From positions 62,001-126,000 of the forward strand of contig NZ_LGDG01000063.1 of the NCBI RefSeq assembly GCF_001279775.1: a stretch of DNA of 64,000 nt, in the 5' to 3' direction. The translations under genes were made by a program, and so were the position numbers. Numbering within the stretch: the first letter of the stretch is position 1; every line of letters starts with the position of its first letter. The DNA is from Streptomyces sp. MMG1533 (GTDB lineage: Bacteria; Actinomycetota; Actinomycetes; Streptomycetales; Streptomycetaceae). Positions 42,580-49,905 of this stretch are shown in pieces. The notes beneath the pieces were generated by a model. The model searched no databases and was not told the DNA's origin. It saw only the letters and a list, made by a program, of their open reading frames with translations.

Positions 42580-43461
42580 ATGAGCCATGTCGAGGACGAG
42601 CTGAACAGTCAGCCCGAGTGCTGGACACGCGCGGCGGCCCGGGCGCCGGAGCACGGCGGGGCGCTGCCGGCGCCGGGGGAGCGCGTCGCGATCGTCGGCT
42701 GCGGCACCTCGTACTTCATGGCTCAGGCTGTGGCGGCGCTGCGCGAGGGATCGGGCCAGGGCGAGACGGACGCCTTCGCCGCCTCCGAGTTCCCGCACGG
42801 CCGCTCGTACGACCGGGTCGTCGCCCTCACCCGCTCCGGCACCACCACCGAAGTGCTGGAGCTGCTGGGTGAGTTGCGGGGGCGCACGCGCACGACCGCC
42901 ATCACCGCCGACCCCGCCACCCCCGTCATGGACGCCGCCGAGGACCTCGTCGTCCTCGACTTCGCGGACGAACGGTCGGTCGTGCAGACCCGGTTCGCCA
43001 CCACCGCGCTGACCCTGCTCCGCACCCACCTCGGCCTGCACACCGACGCAGTCGTCGCCGACGCCCGCACCGCGCTCCGCTCGGACCTGCCCCAAGGGCT
43101 CGTGGACTGTGTCCAGTTCACCTTCCTCGGCCGCGGCTGGACCGTCGGGCTGGCCAGCGAGGCCGGGCTGAAGATGCGCGAGGCGTCCCTCGCCTGGACC
43201 GAGGCCTACCCGGCGATGGAGTACCGGCACGGCCCCATCAGCATCACCACCCACGGCACCGCCACCTGGATGCTCGGCGAGGCACCGGACGGCCTGCCCG
43301 AACAGGTGCGGGAAACCGGCGGGTTGTGGGTCGCGGGCGGCCTCGACCCGCTCGCCGAGCTGGTCCGCGTCCAGCGGCTCGCCGTCGCCGTCGCCGCGGC
43401 CCGCGGCCTGGACCCCGACCGGCCGCGCCACCTCACCCGCTCGGTGATCCTCGCCCCCTGA
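42580..43461 (+). CDS. SIS-domain sugar-phosphate isomerase/deaminase (AgaS-like)
   Basis: A 293-aa protein with two SIS domains, as in AgaS and the isomerase half of GlmS. Motifs: RVAIVGCGTSYFMAQAVAAL, VVALTRSGTTTEVLELLGEL, and FLGRGWTVGLASEAGLKMRE with the YRHGPISI loop containing the catalytic His. ATG 42580 follows GGAGGG; an earlier in-frame start lacks support. The aldolase begins 20 bp after it. Such enzymes convert an amino-sugar or ketohexose phosphate for cleavage by the aldolase. Confidence 0.87.
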   Translation: MSHVEDELNSQPECWTRAAARAPEHGGALPAPGERVAIVGCGTSYFMAQAVAALREGSGQGETDAFAASEFPHGRSYDRVVALTRSGTTTEVLELLGELRGRTRTTAITADPATPVMDAAEDLVVLDFADERSVVQTRFATTALTLLRTHLGLHTDAVVADARTALRSDLPQGLVDCVQFTFLGRGWTVGLASEAGLKMREASLAWTEAYPAMEYRHGPISITTHGTATWMLGEAPDGLPEQVRETGGLWVAGGLDPLAELVRVQRLAVAVAAARGLDPDRPRHLTRSVILAP

Positions 43462-43481
43462 CCCTGCCGGAAGGATCAGCC

Positions 43482-44348
43482 GTGCCCCTCGTCACCACCG
43501 GCGAGCTCGTCACCCGCGCCGCCGCCACGCACTCCGCCGTCGCCTCCTTCAACATCATCACGCTGGAACACGTCGAGGCGGTCATCGCCGGTGCGGAGTA
43601 CGTGAGTTCGCCCGTCGTCCTCCAGGTCAGCGAGAACGCCGTCAAGTTCCGCCACGGACGGCTGCTCCCGCTCGCCCGCGCCGCCCTCGCCGCCGCCGAA
43701 CAGGCCGCCGTACCCGTCGCATTGCACCTGGACCACGTGCGGAGCGACAGTCTGCTGCGCCAGGCACCCGAGGCCGGATTCAGCTCCGTCATGTACGACG
43801 CGGCCCGACTGCCGTACGAGGAGAACCTCGCCGCGACCAGAGCCGCCGCCGACTGGGCGCACGCCCAAGGGCTTTGGATCGAGGCCGAGTTGGGCCGGAT
43901 AGGCGGCAAGAACGGCGAGTCGCCGTTGGACGCCCACGCCCCCGGAGCCCGCACCGACCCCGCCGAGGCCCGCGCGTTCGTCGCGGACTCCGGCGTCGAC
44001 GCCCTCGCCGTGGCCATCGGCAGCTCCCACGCCATGACCACCCGCACCGCCACCCTCGACCACACCCTCCTCAGTCGCCTGACCGGCACACTGGACGTAC
44101 CCCTCGTGCTGCACGGCTCGTCCGGAGTACCGGACGACGAGCTGGCCAGGGCCGTCGCGGGCGGCATCACCAAGGTCAACGTCGGCACCGCCCTCAACAT
44201 CGCCATGACCGGCGCGATCCGCGAGTTCCTGGCGGCCCGTCCCGAGGCCGTCGACTCACGGGCGTACCTGAGCGTGGGCAGGGAGGCGATGGTGCGGGCG
44301 GTGGCGGGGATCATCCGGGCGCTCGGCTCGGATCCCGTGACGCCCTGA
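43482..44348 (+). CDS. Class II (Zn) fructose/tagatose-bisphosphate aldolase
   Basis: A 288-aa enzyme that cleaves a ketose bisphosphate into dihydroxyacetone phosphate and an aldehyde. Zn ligands are in VALHLDHVRSD and AIGSSHA and in LHGSSGVPDDELA; phosphate-binding GGITKVNVGT follows. GTG 43482 is preceded by GGAAGG. It lies with the SIS-domain isomerase under the DeoR regulator. A kinase to make the bisphosphate is missing from the cluster, so either one lies elsewhere or the substrate is a monophosphate such as a deoxy-keto-sugar. Confidence 0.87.
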   Translation: MPLVTTGELVTRAAATHSAVASFNIITLEHVEAVIAGAEYVSSPVVLQVSENAVKFRHGRLLPLARAALAAAEQAAVPVALHLDHVRSDSLLRQAPEAGFSSVMYDAARLPYEENLAATRAAADWAHAQGLWIEAELGRIGGKNGESPLDAHAPGARTDPAEARAFVADSGVDALAVAIGSSHAMTTRTATLDHTLLSRLTGTLDVPLVLHGSSGVPDDELARAVAGGITKVNVGTALNIAMTGAIREFLAARPEAVDSRAYLSVGREAMVRAVAGIIRALGSDPVTP

Positions 44349-44409
44349 GGGGCCAGGGCCGGACGTCCCCGTGCCTCGGCGGCTCAGAGCGTTCCAGAAG
44401 CCGTCCTGA

Positions 44410-45198
44410 CCGTCGTCATCATGCCTGCGGCGCGCGCAGTTCGAACTGGCCTACTGGCGTACCCAGGTGTGGGACACGTATCGCGGCCTGCGGGAGTCGC
44501 AGCGTTGGACCGTGGCCGGTGCCCGCTTCGTGGCTCTGATGGGCACGAGCTGCGGTCTGTGGCAGTCCGAGCGCGTTCCCGCAGACATCGCGGCACTCGC
44601 CGCCGAGGCGGTCGTCGACCACCGCGTCCGCTGGCGGCTGCACCACCTGCGGCCCGATCCCGACGAGGTGTCCGAGCTGGCGGACGGCATGCTCCGCGAC
44701 GAGGCCGGACCCTGGCGGCCCCGAACGGTTTCCGCTCTGCGCCCGGACGCGACGGCCCGGTCCCTCGCCACGGGCATGGCCCTCATCCGACGGGCCGCCG
44801 TCGCCCCGTCCCGCTGGTGCGACGACGTTCCGGGACACCACCAGGAGGCCACGAACCCGGCACGGTCCGTGCCGGCGGAGGCCCTGGCCTCGGACACGGC
44901 GCGACTGCTCGGTGACATCGCTCTGGCGCGGAGCCGTTCCGTCAGCGCGGTGACGGCCGATCCGAGCCTTCCGGCTCCCTGGGTGAGCCTGGCGCTCGCC
45001 CTGCGCAGTACCGACGCCGGATCCGAGTCCGAGGCGCGGTGCGCGGCGCGGGCCCTGTCGCACCGCCCCGAACTGGTTCGGGCGGTGTGTGCGGCGGTCC
45101 GGGCCCGTGCGGAAACCGCCCCCGACCCCGTTGCCCTGGCTGCTCGGATCGACCCGCCCCACGCCGGGGTCGACCCGCCGCCGGTCTATCGTCCCTGA
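44410..45198 (+). pseudogene. C-terminal relic of an HExxH-type peptide beta-hydroxylase
   Basis: The frame from RRAQFELAYWRTQVWDTYRG through RVPADIAALAAEAVVDHRVR and WRLHHLRPDPDEVSELADGM to the end matches the C-terminal third of the HEXXH-motif putative peptide-modification proteins (alpha-ketoglutarate-dependent hydroxylases of RiPP loci). The conserved part begins before the first usable start (GTG 44467) and an in-frame stop at 44407 cuts it off. The HExxH active site and the first ~300 residues are absent. If translated from GTG 44467, it would give a 243-aa protein without catalytic residues. Family recalled from general pattern; moderate certainty. Confidence 0.6.
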
Positions 45199-45200
45199 GC

Positions 45201-45222
45201 CGCACGGCACGGGTGCCGTGCG
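45201..45222. terminator. Hairpin between convergent genes
   Basis: CGCACGGCAC and GTGCCGTGCG are perfect 10-bp complements separated by two bases, giving a long stem with a tight loop 2 bp after the relic's stop codon. Confidence 0.65.
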
Positions 45223-45260
45223 CGAACTCGCCCCGCTGACACGGACATTGCCGGGGGCGG

Positions 45261-46412
45261 CTACCTTTTGACCGCCTTCAGCACCACGAACTTCGGGTCA
45301 CTGGCGACCAGTTCACTGTTGCCGAACAACCGCCGCAGCTTCAGGTGATACCCGAGATGACGGTTGCCGATCACCCACAGCTCGCCGCCCTGCCGGAGCG
45401 CGCGCCGCGCCCCGGTGAACATCCGCCACGCGGTGGTGTCCGTCGTCGCCTGGTGCGAGTGGAACGGCGGATTGTTCAGCACCAGGTCCACGCTGCCGGC
45501 CGGCACCCCCGCCAGCCCGTCCCCGACCCGGAACTCGGCATGCCCCGGCACGCCGTTCGCCTTGAAGGTCGCCTCCGCCGAGGCCACCGCCTGGAACGAC
45601 TCGTCCACGAACAGCACCTCGGCCTCGGGATCGGCCAGCGCCATCGCCGTACCGACGACACCATTGCCGCACCCCAGGTCCACGACCCGCTGCCCACCGC
45701 TGCTGCCCGGCAGATGCTGCAGGAAGAACCGGGTGCCGATGTCGAGGCGGTCGGCGCAGAAGACACCCGCGTGGTTGACGACCGTACGGCCCGAGACGGG
45801 ACCGAGGCCGTCCGGGAGCTCGTAGCTGTACGGCCACGGATTGGCGGCCCGTTCCGGCGATGGCACCGGCTTTGGCGTGCAGAAGATCAGCCGGGCCTTC
45901 TTCTCCGCGAGCGACGTGCGGGTCGGACCGAGGATCCGCTCGAACAACTGCAGCGTCGAGGTGTGGATCTCCTTCACCATGCCGGTGCCGACGACGACCG
46001 TGCCCTCGTGCACCGCGGGCGCCAGCCGCTGCAGCTGGTCCTCCAGCAGCGCCAGGCTCCTCGGCACCCGCACCAGCAGGACGTCGACGCGCCCGGGAGG
46101 CGGATCCTGTGTGGTGAGCAGTTGCACGGCACCGGGCTCGACGCCGGCCCGCGCCAGGTTAGCCCGGGTCGCCTCCTGGGCCAGGTACGAGTCGGTGATC
46201 TGCACCGGCCGGTGCGCCGCGAGCGCCGTGACCAGCGCGCCCCAGCGGTCACCCACCACCACGACCGTGCCGAACAGCGGGACGTCCTGGTCCGCGAGAT
46301 GCCTGAGGAGGTACTCGTCGGAGGCGTCCCAGGCACGCAGCCTCTCGCGCGGGTCCTCGGGGAAGCGGGTCGGCGCGAGCTCGCCCCACGGAGTCGTCAT
46401 ACGGTCGTTCAT
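45261..46412 (-). CDS. rlmG: 23S rRNA (guanine-N2) methyltransferase RlmG
   Basis: A 383-aa methyltransferase modelled on E. coli RlmG (m2G1835 of 23S rRNA), with which it shares long stretches: AWDASDEYLLRHL, EIHTSTLQLFERILGPTRTS, LDIGTRFFLQHLPG, VVDLGCGNGVVGTAMALADP (SAM site), LNNPPFHSHQATTDTTAW (NPPF catalytic motif) and KFVVLKAVKR at the end. The N-terminal half is the degenerate duplicate domain typical of RlmG/RsmC. Divergent from alkB with 54 bp between starts. Confidence 0.88.
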   Translation of the reverse strand: MNDRMTTPWGELAPTRFPEDPRERLRAWDASDEYLLRHLADQDVPLFGTVVVVGDRWGALVTALAAHRPVQITDSYLAQEATRANLARAGVEPGAVQLLTTQDPPPGRVDVLLVRVPRSLALLEDQLQRLAPAVHEGTVVVGTGMVKEIHTSTLQLFERILGPTRTSLAEKKARLIFCTPKPVPSPERAANPWPYSYELPDGLGPVSGRTVVNHAGVFCADRLDIGTRFFLQHLPGSSGGQRVVDLGCGNGVVGTAMALADPEAEVLFVDESFQAVASAEATFKANGVPGHAEFRVGDGLAGVPAGSVDLVLNNPPFHSHQATTDTTAWRMFTGARRALRQGGELWVIGNRHLGYHLKLRRLFGNSELVASDPKFVVLKAVKR

Positions 46413-46466
46413 CGTGCGTCCAGGCTAGCCGAGCCGCAGCTCAGGGCTGTCGGGCAGGATGGAACC

Positions 46467-47180
46467 ATGGATGCCGAGCTGTTCCCGAGGGCCCGCACGC
46501 AGGTCGCGCCGGGCGCGGTGCACGTGCCGGACTGGCTGGACGCGGCCCGGCAGCGCGAGCTGCTCGAGGCCTGCCGGGAGTGGGCCCGCCCGCCGGCCGG
46601 CCTCAGGACGGTCCGCACGCCCGGCGGCGGCACGATGACCGCCCGCCAGGTCTGTCTGGGCCTGCACTGGGCTCCCGTACGGAGGTGCCCGAACTGCGGT
46701 CGAGCAGTACGGGACAATCCCGAGTGCCCGGGCCGGCACTGGTATCCGTACGCCTACGCCCGCACGGTCGTCGACGGGGACGACGCACCGGTGAAGCCGT
46801 TCCCGGCCTGGCTGGGGGAGCTGGGCCTGCGCGCGGCGAGGGACGCCCTGGGCGCCGAATCGGCTCCGTACGACATCGCACTGATCAACTTCTACGACGG
46901 CGACGCCCGCATGGGCATGCACCGCGACAGCGACGAGAAATCCGACGCGCCGGTGGTGTCCCTGAGCCTCGGCGACACGTGCGTCTTCCGCTTCGGCAAC
47001 CCCGAGACCCGGACCCGGCCGTACACGGACGTCGAGTTGCGCAGCGGCGACCTGTTCGTGTTCGGCGGGCCGTCCCGGCTCGCGTACCACGGCGTGCCCC
47101 GGGTCCACGCGGGCACCGCACCGCCGGAGTTGGGTCTGGCCGGGCGGTTGAACATCACGCTTCGGGTGAGTGGTCTGTAG
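46467..47180 (+). CDS. alkB: AlkB-family Fe(II)/2-oxoglutarate dioxygenase with Cys-rich insertion
   Basis: A 237-aa DNA/RNA demethylase-type enzyme that removes 1-methyladenine and 3-methylcytosine lesions. Fe ligands are in GMHRDSDEKSD (HxD) and LAYHGVPRVHAG; the 2-oxoglutarate-binding RLNITLR is at the C-terminus; VSLSLGDTCVFRFG is the usual strand. Unusual: residues ~66-90 insert LHWAPVRRCPNCGRAVRDN then PECPGRHW, a CxxC-x9-C pattern resembling a zinc ribbon, and HW-P occurs on both sides of it. Divergent from rlmG. It probably acts alone in alkylation repair. Confidence 0.9.
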   Translation: MDAELFPRARTQVAPGAVHVPDWLDAARQRELLEACREWARPPAGLRTVRTPGGGTMTARQVCLGLHWAPVRRCPNCGRAVRDNPECPGRHWYPYAYARTVVDGDDAPVKPFPAWLGELGLRAARDALGAESAPYDIALINFYDGDARMGMHRDSDEKSDAPVVSLSLGDTCVFRFGNPETRTRPYTDVELRSGDLFVFGGPSRLAYHGVPRVHAGTAPPELGLAGRLNITLRVSGL

Positions 47181-47216
47181 ACCGCCCGGCCTGCGGATCA
47201 TGGGAGACTCGCCCTC

Positions 47217-48458
47217 ATGAGCGGCAAGGCGGACCCCCGGACGGCGGGGGAAGGGACCACCTCGAGGGCGCGGCTGGACCGTGGGCGCGGGGCGCTCGGG
47301 CCTGCGTTGGAGCTCGTGCACACCGGACGGGCCCCGACCCGCGCCGTGCTGACCGCCGAGCTCGGCGTCACACGGGCCACCGCCGGCGCGGTCGCCGCCG
47401 AGCTGGAGGCGCTCGGGCTGATCCGGGTCGACGCCCGGCCCGGCGCGGCGGCCGGTTCGCAGGGGCGGCCCTCGCACCGGCTCGCGGTCGCCGAGGACGG
47501 ACCGGTCGTCCTCGCCGCACAGGTGCACGCCGACGGGTTCCGGGCAGCGCTGGTCGGTCTGGGCGGCCGTATCGTCGCCACCGCACCCGGGTGCGAGACC
47601 GTCGACGCCGATCCGGCGAAGGTCCTCGGGTCCGTCGTGGAGGCCGGCGCCGAACTGCTCGGCACGACCGGCCGGCGGTGCGTGGGCGCCGGGCTCGCCG
47701 TGCCGTCCGCGGTCGCCGAGCCGGACGGACTCGCGCTGAACCCGCTGCACCTGGCGTGGCCGGTCGGCGCCCCGGTGCGCCGTATCTTCGCGGAGTGCGT
47801 GCGCGCGGCAGGGATCACCGGACCGGCCTTCGCGGGCAACGACGTCAACCTCGCCGCGCTCGCCGAACACCGGCACGGGGCGGGCCGCGGCGCCCGGGAC
47901 CTGCTGTGCGTGGCCACCGGCCACCGGGGCGTGGGCGGCGCGCTGGTGCTCGACGGGCGTCTGCACACCGGCAGTTCGGGGCTGGCGCTCGAAGTCGGCC
48001 ACCTCACCGTCAACCCGGAGGGCCGCCCCTGCCACTGCGGCAGCCGCGGCTGCCTCGACGTCGAGGCCGATCCGCTCGCCTTCCTCACCGCCGCGGGCCG
48101 CGACCCCGGACCGGAGGTGTCCCTGCTCCAGCAGGCCAACGACCTGATCCGCAACCACTACGACGACCCGGCCGTCCGCACCGCCACCGAGGCCCTCATC
48201 GACCGCCTCGGCCTCGGCCTGGCCGGCCTGGTGAACATCCTCAACCCGGACCGGATCATCCTCGGCGGTCTGCACCGCACCCTGCTCGACACCGACCCGG
48301 ACCGCCTGCGCGCGGTCGTCGCCGACCGCAGCCTGTGGGGGCAGAGCGGCGGCGTCCCCATCCTGGCGTGCACCCTCGACCACAACAGCCTCGTCGGCGC
48401 GGCGGAGTTGGCATGGCAGCCGGTACTGGACGACCCGCTGGGCGCGCTTGCCCAGTGA
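47217..48458 (+). CDS. ROK-family transcriptional regulator/kinase-like protein
   Basis: A 413-aa protein with an N-terminal winged helix (residues ~28-75: ALELVHTGRAPTRAVLTAEL, GVTRATAGAVAAELEALGLI), followed by a ROK kinase fold. The Zn-binding CHCGSRGCLDVE and upstream LEVGHLTVNPEG are intact; the catalytic Asp of sugar kinases appears in AGNDVNLAALAEH. ROK proteins with HTH are usually xylose/NagC-type repressors, not kinases. An RpiB-like isomerase follows in the same direction, so it may regulate a pentose or amino-sugar step. Confidence 0.88.
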   Translation: MSGKADPRTAGEGTTSRARLDRGRGALGPALELVHTGRAPTRAVLTAELGVTRATAGAVAAELEALGLIRVDARPGAAAGSQGRPSHRLAVAEDGPVVLAAQVHADGFRAALVGLGGRIVATAPGCETVDADPAKVLGSVVEAGAELLGTTGRRCVGAGLAVPSAVAEPDGLALNPLHLAWPVGAPVRRIFAECVRAAGITGPAFAGNDVNLAALAEHRHGAGRGARDLLCVATGHRGVGGALVLDGRLHTGSSGLALEVGHLTVNPEGRPCHCGSRGCLDVEADPLAFLTAAGRDPGPEVSLLQQANDLIRNHYDDPAVRTATEALIDRLGLGLAGLVNILNPDRIILGGLHRTLLDTDPDRLRAVVADRSLWGQSGGVPILACTLDHNSLVGAAELAWQPVLDDPLGALAQ

Positions 48459-48513
48459 CGCCCACGCACAGGGCGTGAGGCGCCTGCGGGCACGCCCCGG
48501 GTAGGCTCGTGAC

Positions 48514-48963
48514 ATGCGGATCTCCGTTTCCTCGGACATGGACGAACCCGTGGCGCGCAGCCTCGTCGCCGAGCTGCGCAACCGTGGCCACGAGGTGGTG
48601 CCGTACGGCGCGCTGAACCCGGGTGACGACCCCCAGTGGGCCGCCTGCTCGGAGGCCGCCGCCCGCGAGGTCGCCGCCGGAACCGCCGACCAGGCGGTCG
48701 TGTGCTGCTGGACCGGCACGGGCGCGTCGATCGCCGCGAACAAGGTGCCGGGCGTACGCGCAGCCCTGTGCACGGACGCCTACACGGCAGGCGGCGCCCG
48801 CCGCTGGAACGACGCCAACGTGCTGGCCCTCAGCCTGCGGCTGACATCCGAGCCACAGCTCAAGGAGATCCTCGACGCCTGGTTCGCCGCGGAGGCCAGC
48901 GCGGACGCCGAGGACCGGGAGAACGTGGCCCGCGTCGGCCGCCTCGACCTCGGCAGGGCCTAG
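48514..48963 (+). CDS. RpiB/LacA/LacB-family sugar-phosphate isomerase
   Basis: A 149-aa protein with the RpiB fold: RISVSSDMDEPVARSLVAEL, GHEVVPYG, the active-site loop VCCWTGTGASIAANKVPGVR with the Cys-Thr-Gly-x-Gly pattern, and the DAYTAGGARRWNDANVLALS segment with the His/Asn region slightly altered (RRWNDAN in place of RxHNDAN). Homologues interconvert ribose-5-P and ribulose-5-P, allose-6-P, or other aldose/ketose phosphates. The substitution raises doubt about ordinary RpiB activity. Its stop overlaps the stop of the convergent LysR gene. Confidence 0.85.
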   Translation: MRISVSSDMDEPVARSLVAELRNRGHEVVPYGALNPGDDPQWAACSEAAAREVAAGTADQAVVCCWTGTGASIAANKVPGVRAALCTDAYTAGGARRWNDANVLALSLRLTSEPQLKEILDAWFAAEASADAEDRENVARVGRLDLGRA

Positions 48964-49817
48964 CTCTCCGGCGCCGTAAGGCTCCACAACGCCGCCACCA
49001 GAGGCCGGCGCAGATCGGCCCGCCGTACGCACAACCCGATCGGAAACTGCTCCGGCAACGGCTCGACCGGCAGCACCGACAGCCGGTCGCGCACCGCACT
49101 GTTCTCCAGTACGAGACGGGGGACCACGCCCGTGCCGCAGCCCAGCGCGACGAGCGTCAACAGCCCTTCGTGGCCGTCGGGTTCGCAGGCCACCTCGGGT
49201 GCCGTGCCGCGCATACGGAACCAGCGGTCGGCGGCCTCGCGGACCAGCCCGCGGTGGGGGAGGACGAAGGGCCCGTCGAGGCCGGAGTCCGGTCGGTCCC
49301 GGGCGGTGACCAGGACCAGCTCGGTGACCGCGACCGTACGGCTGACCAGGGGTTCCGGCAGCCTGGCCGGGATCCCCGCGACGGCCACGTCGACCTCGCC
49401 CTCGTCCAGCCGGGCCAGCGCCGCCGCCGCGTCGCCGGTGCGCAGGTCCAGCCGGACCTGGGGGTGCGCGGTTCGGAACGGGGCCAACAGGTCGGGCAGG
49501 AGCGCCTGGCAGGCGGTCACCGTCGCGAACACGGCCAGTCGGCCGGTCAGTTCGGCCGGGTCGGGATGCTCCTCGCGGTAGGCGCGCCACAACTCCAGTG
49601 CCTGGACGGCGTATTCACGGAATCGGTGCCCCTCCGCCGTCAGCGACACCCCGCGCGGGCCTCGGTCGAACAGCCGGTGCCCGAGATCGGCCTCCAGCCG
49701 CTGCACGGTCCGCGTCAGCGTCGCGGGGCTGACATGGCAGTCCATACTCGTCCGGCCGAAGTTCAGCGTCTGCGCCAGATGCAGGAAGAGACGCAGCTCC
49801 CGGTGATCGTCCCGCAT
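48960..49817 (-). CDS. ilvY: LysR-family regulator, IlvY-like
   Basis: A 285-aa LysR protein diverging from ketol-acid reductoisomerase, the position of IlvY in enterobacteria, where it activates ilvC with acetolactate or acetohydroxybutyrate as co-inducer. HTH LRLFLHLAQTLNFGRTSMDC and HVSPATLTRTVQRLEADLGH at residues ~5-45; the IlvY feature FGRTSxxxHVSPxTLTR is preserved. The C-terminal part is a LysR substrate-binding domain. ATG 49817 (MRDDHREL) chosen over one ten codons upstream. A TTGCG-N5-CGCAA palindrome lies between the genes. Confidence 0.85.
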   Translation of the reverse strand: MRDDHRELRLFLHLAQTLNFGRTSMDCHVSPATLTRTVQRLEADLGHRLFDRGPRGVSLTAEGHRFREYAVQALELWRAYREEHPDPAELTGRLAVFATVTACQALLPDLLAPFRTAHPQVRLDLRTGDAAAALARLDEGEVDVAVAGIPARLPEPLVSRTVAVTELVLVTARDRPDSGLDGPFVLPHRGLVREAADRWFRMRGTAPEVACEPDGHEGLLTLVALGCGTGVVPRLVLENSAVRDRLSVLPVEPLPEQFPIGLCVRRADLRRPLVAALWSLTAPES

Positions 49818-49837
49818 GCCGTGGCCTGGCCCTTTCG

Positions 49838-49878
49838 CTTGACGCAACAGTGCGCTGCAAAGGTTGCGCTTGCCGCAA
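49838..49878. promoter_or_regulatory. IlvY-type operators in the divergent promoter
   Basis: TTGACGCAA (49838-49846) and TTGCGCTTGCCGCAA (49864-49878) are palindromic elements in the ilvY-ilvC gap. E. coli IlvY binds TTGC-N6-GCAA tandem operators, so these are good candidates for activator sites for the reductoisomerase promoter. Confidence 0.6.
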
Positions 49879-49905
49879 CGCTCGGGCGGAGCCTACAACT
49901 CGACC

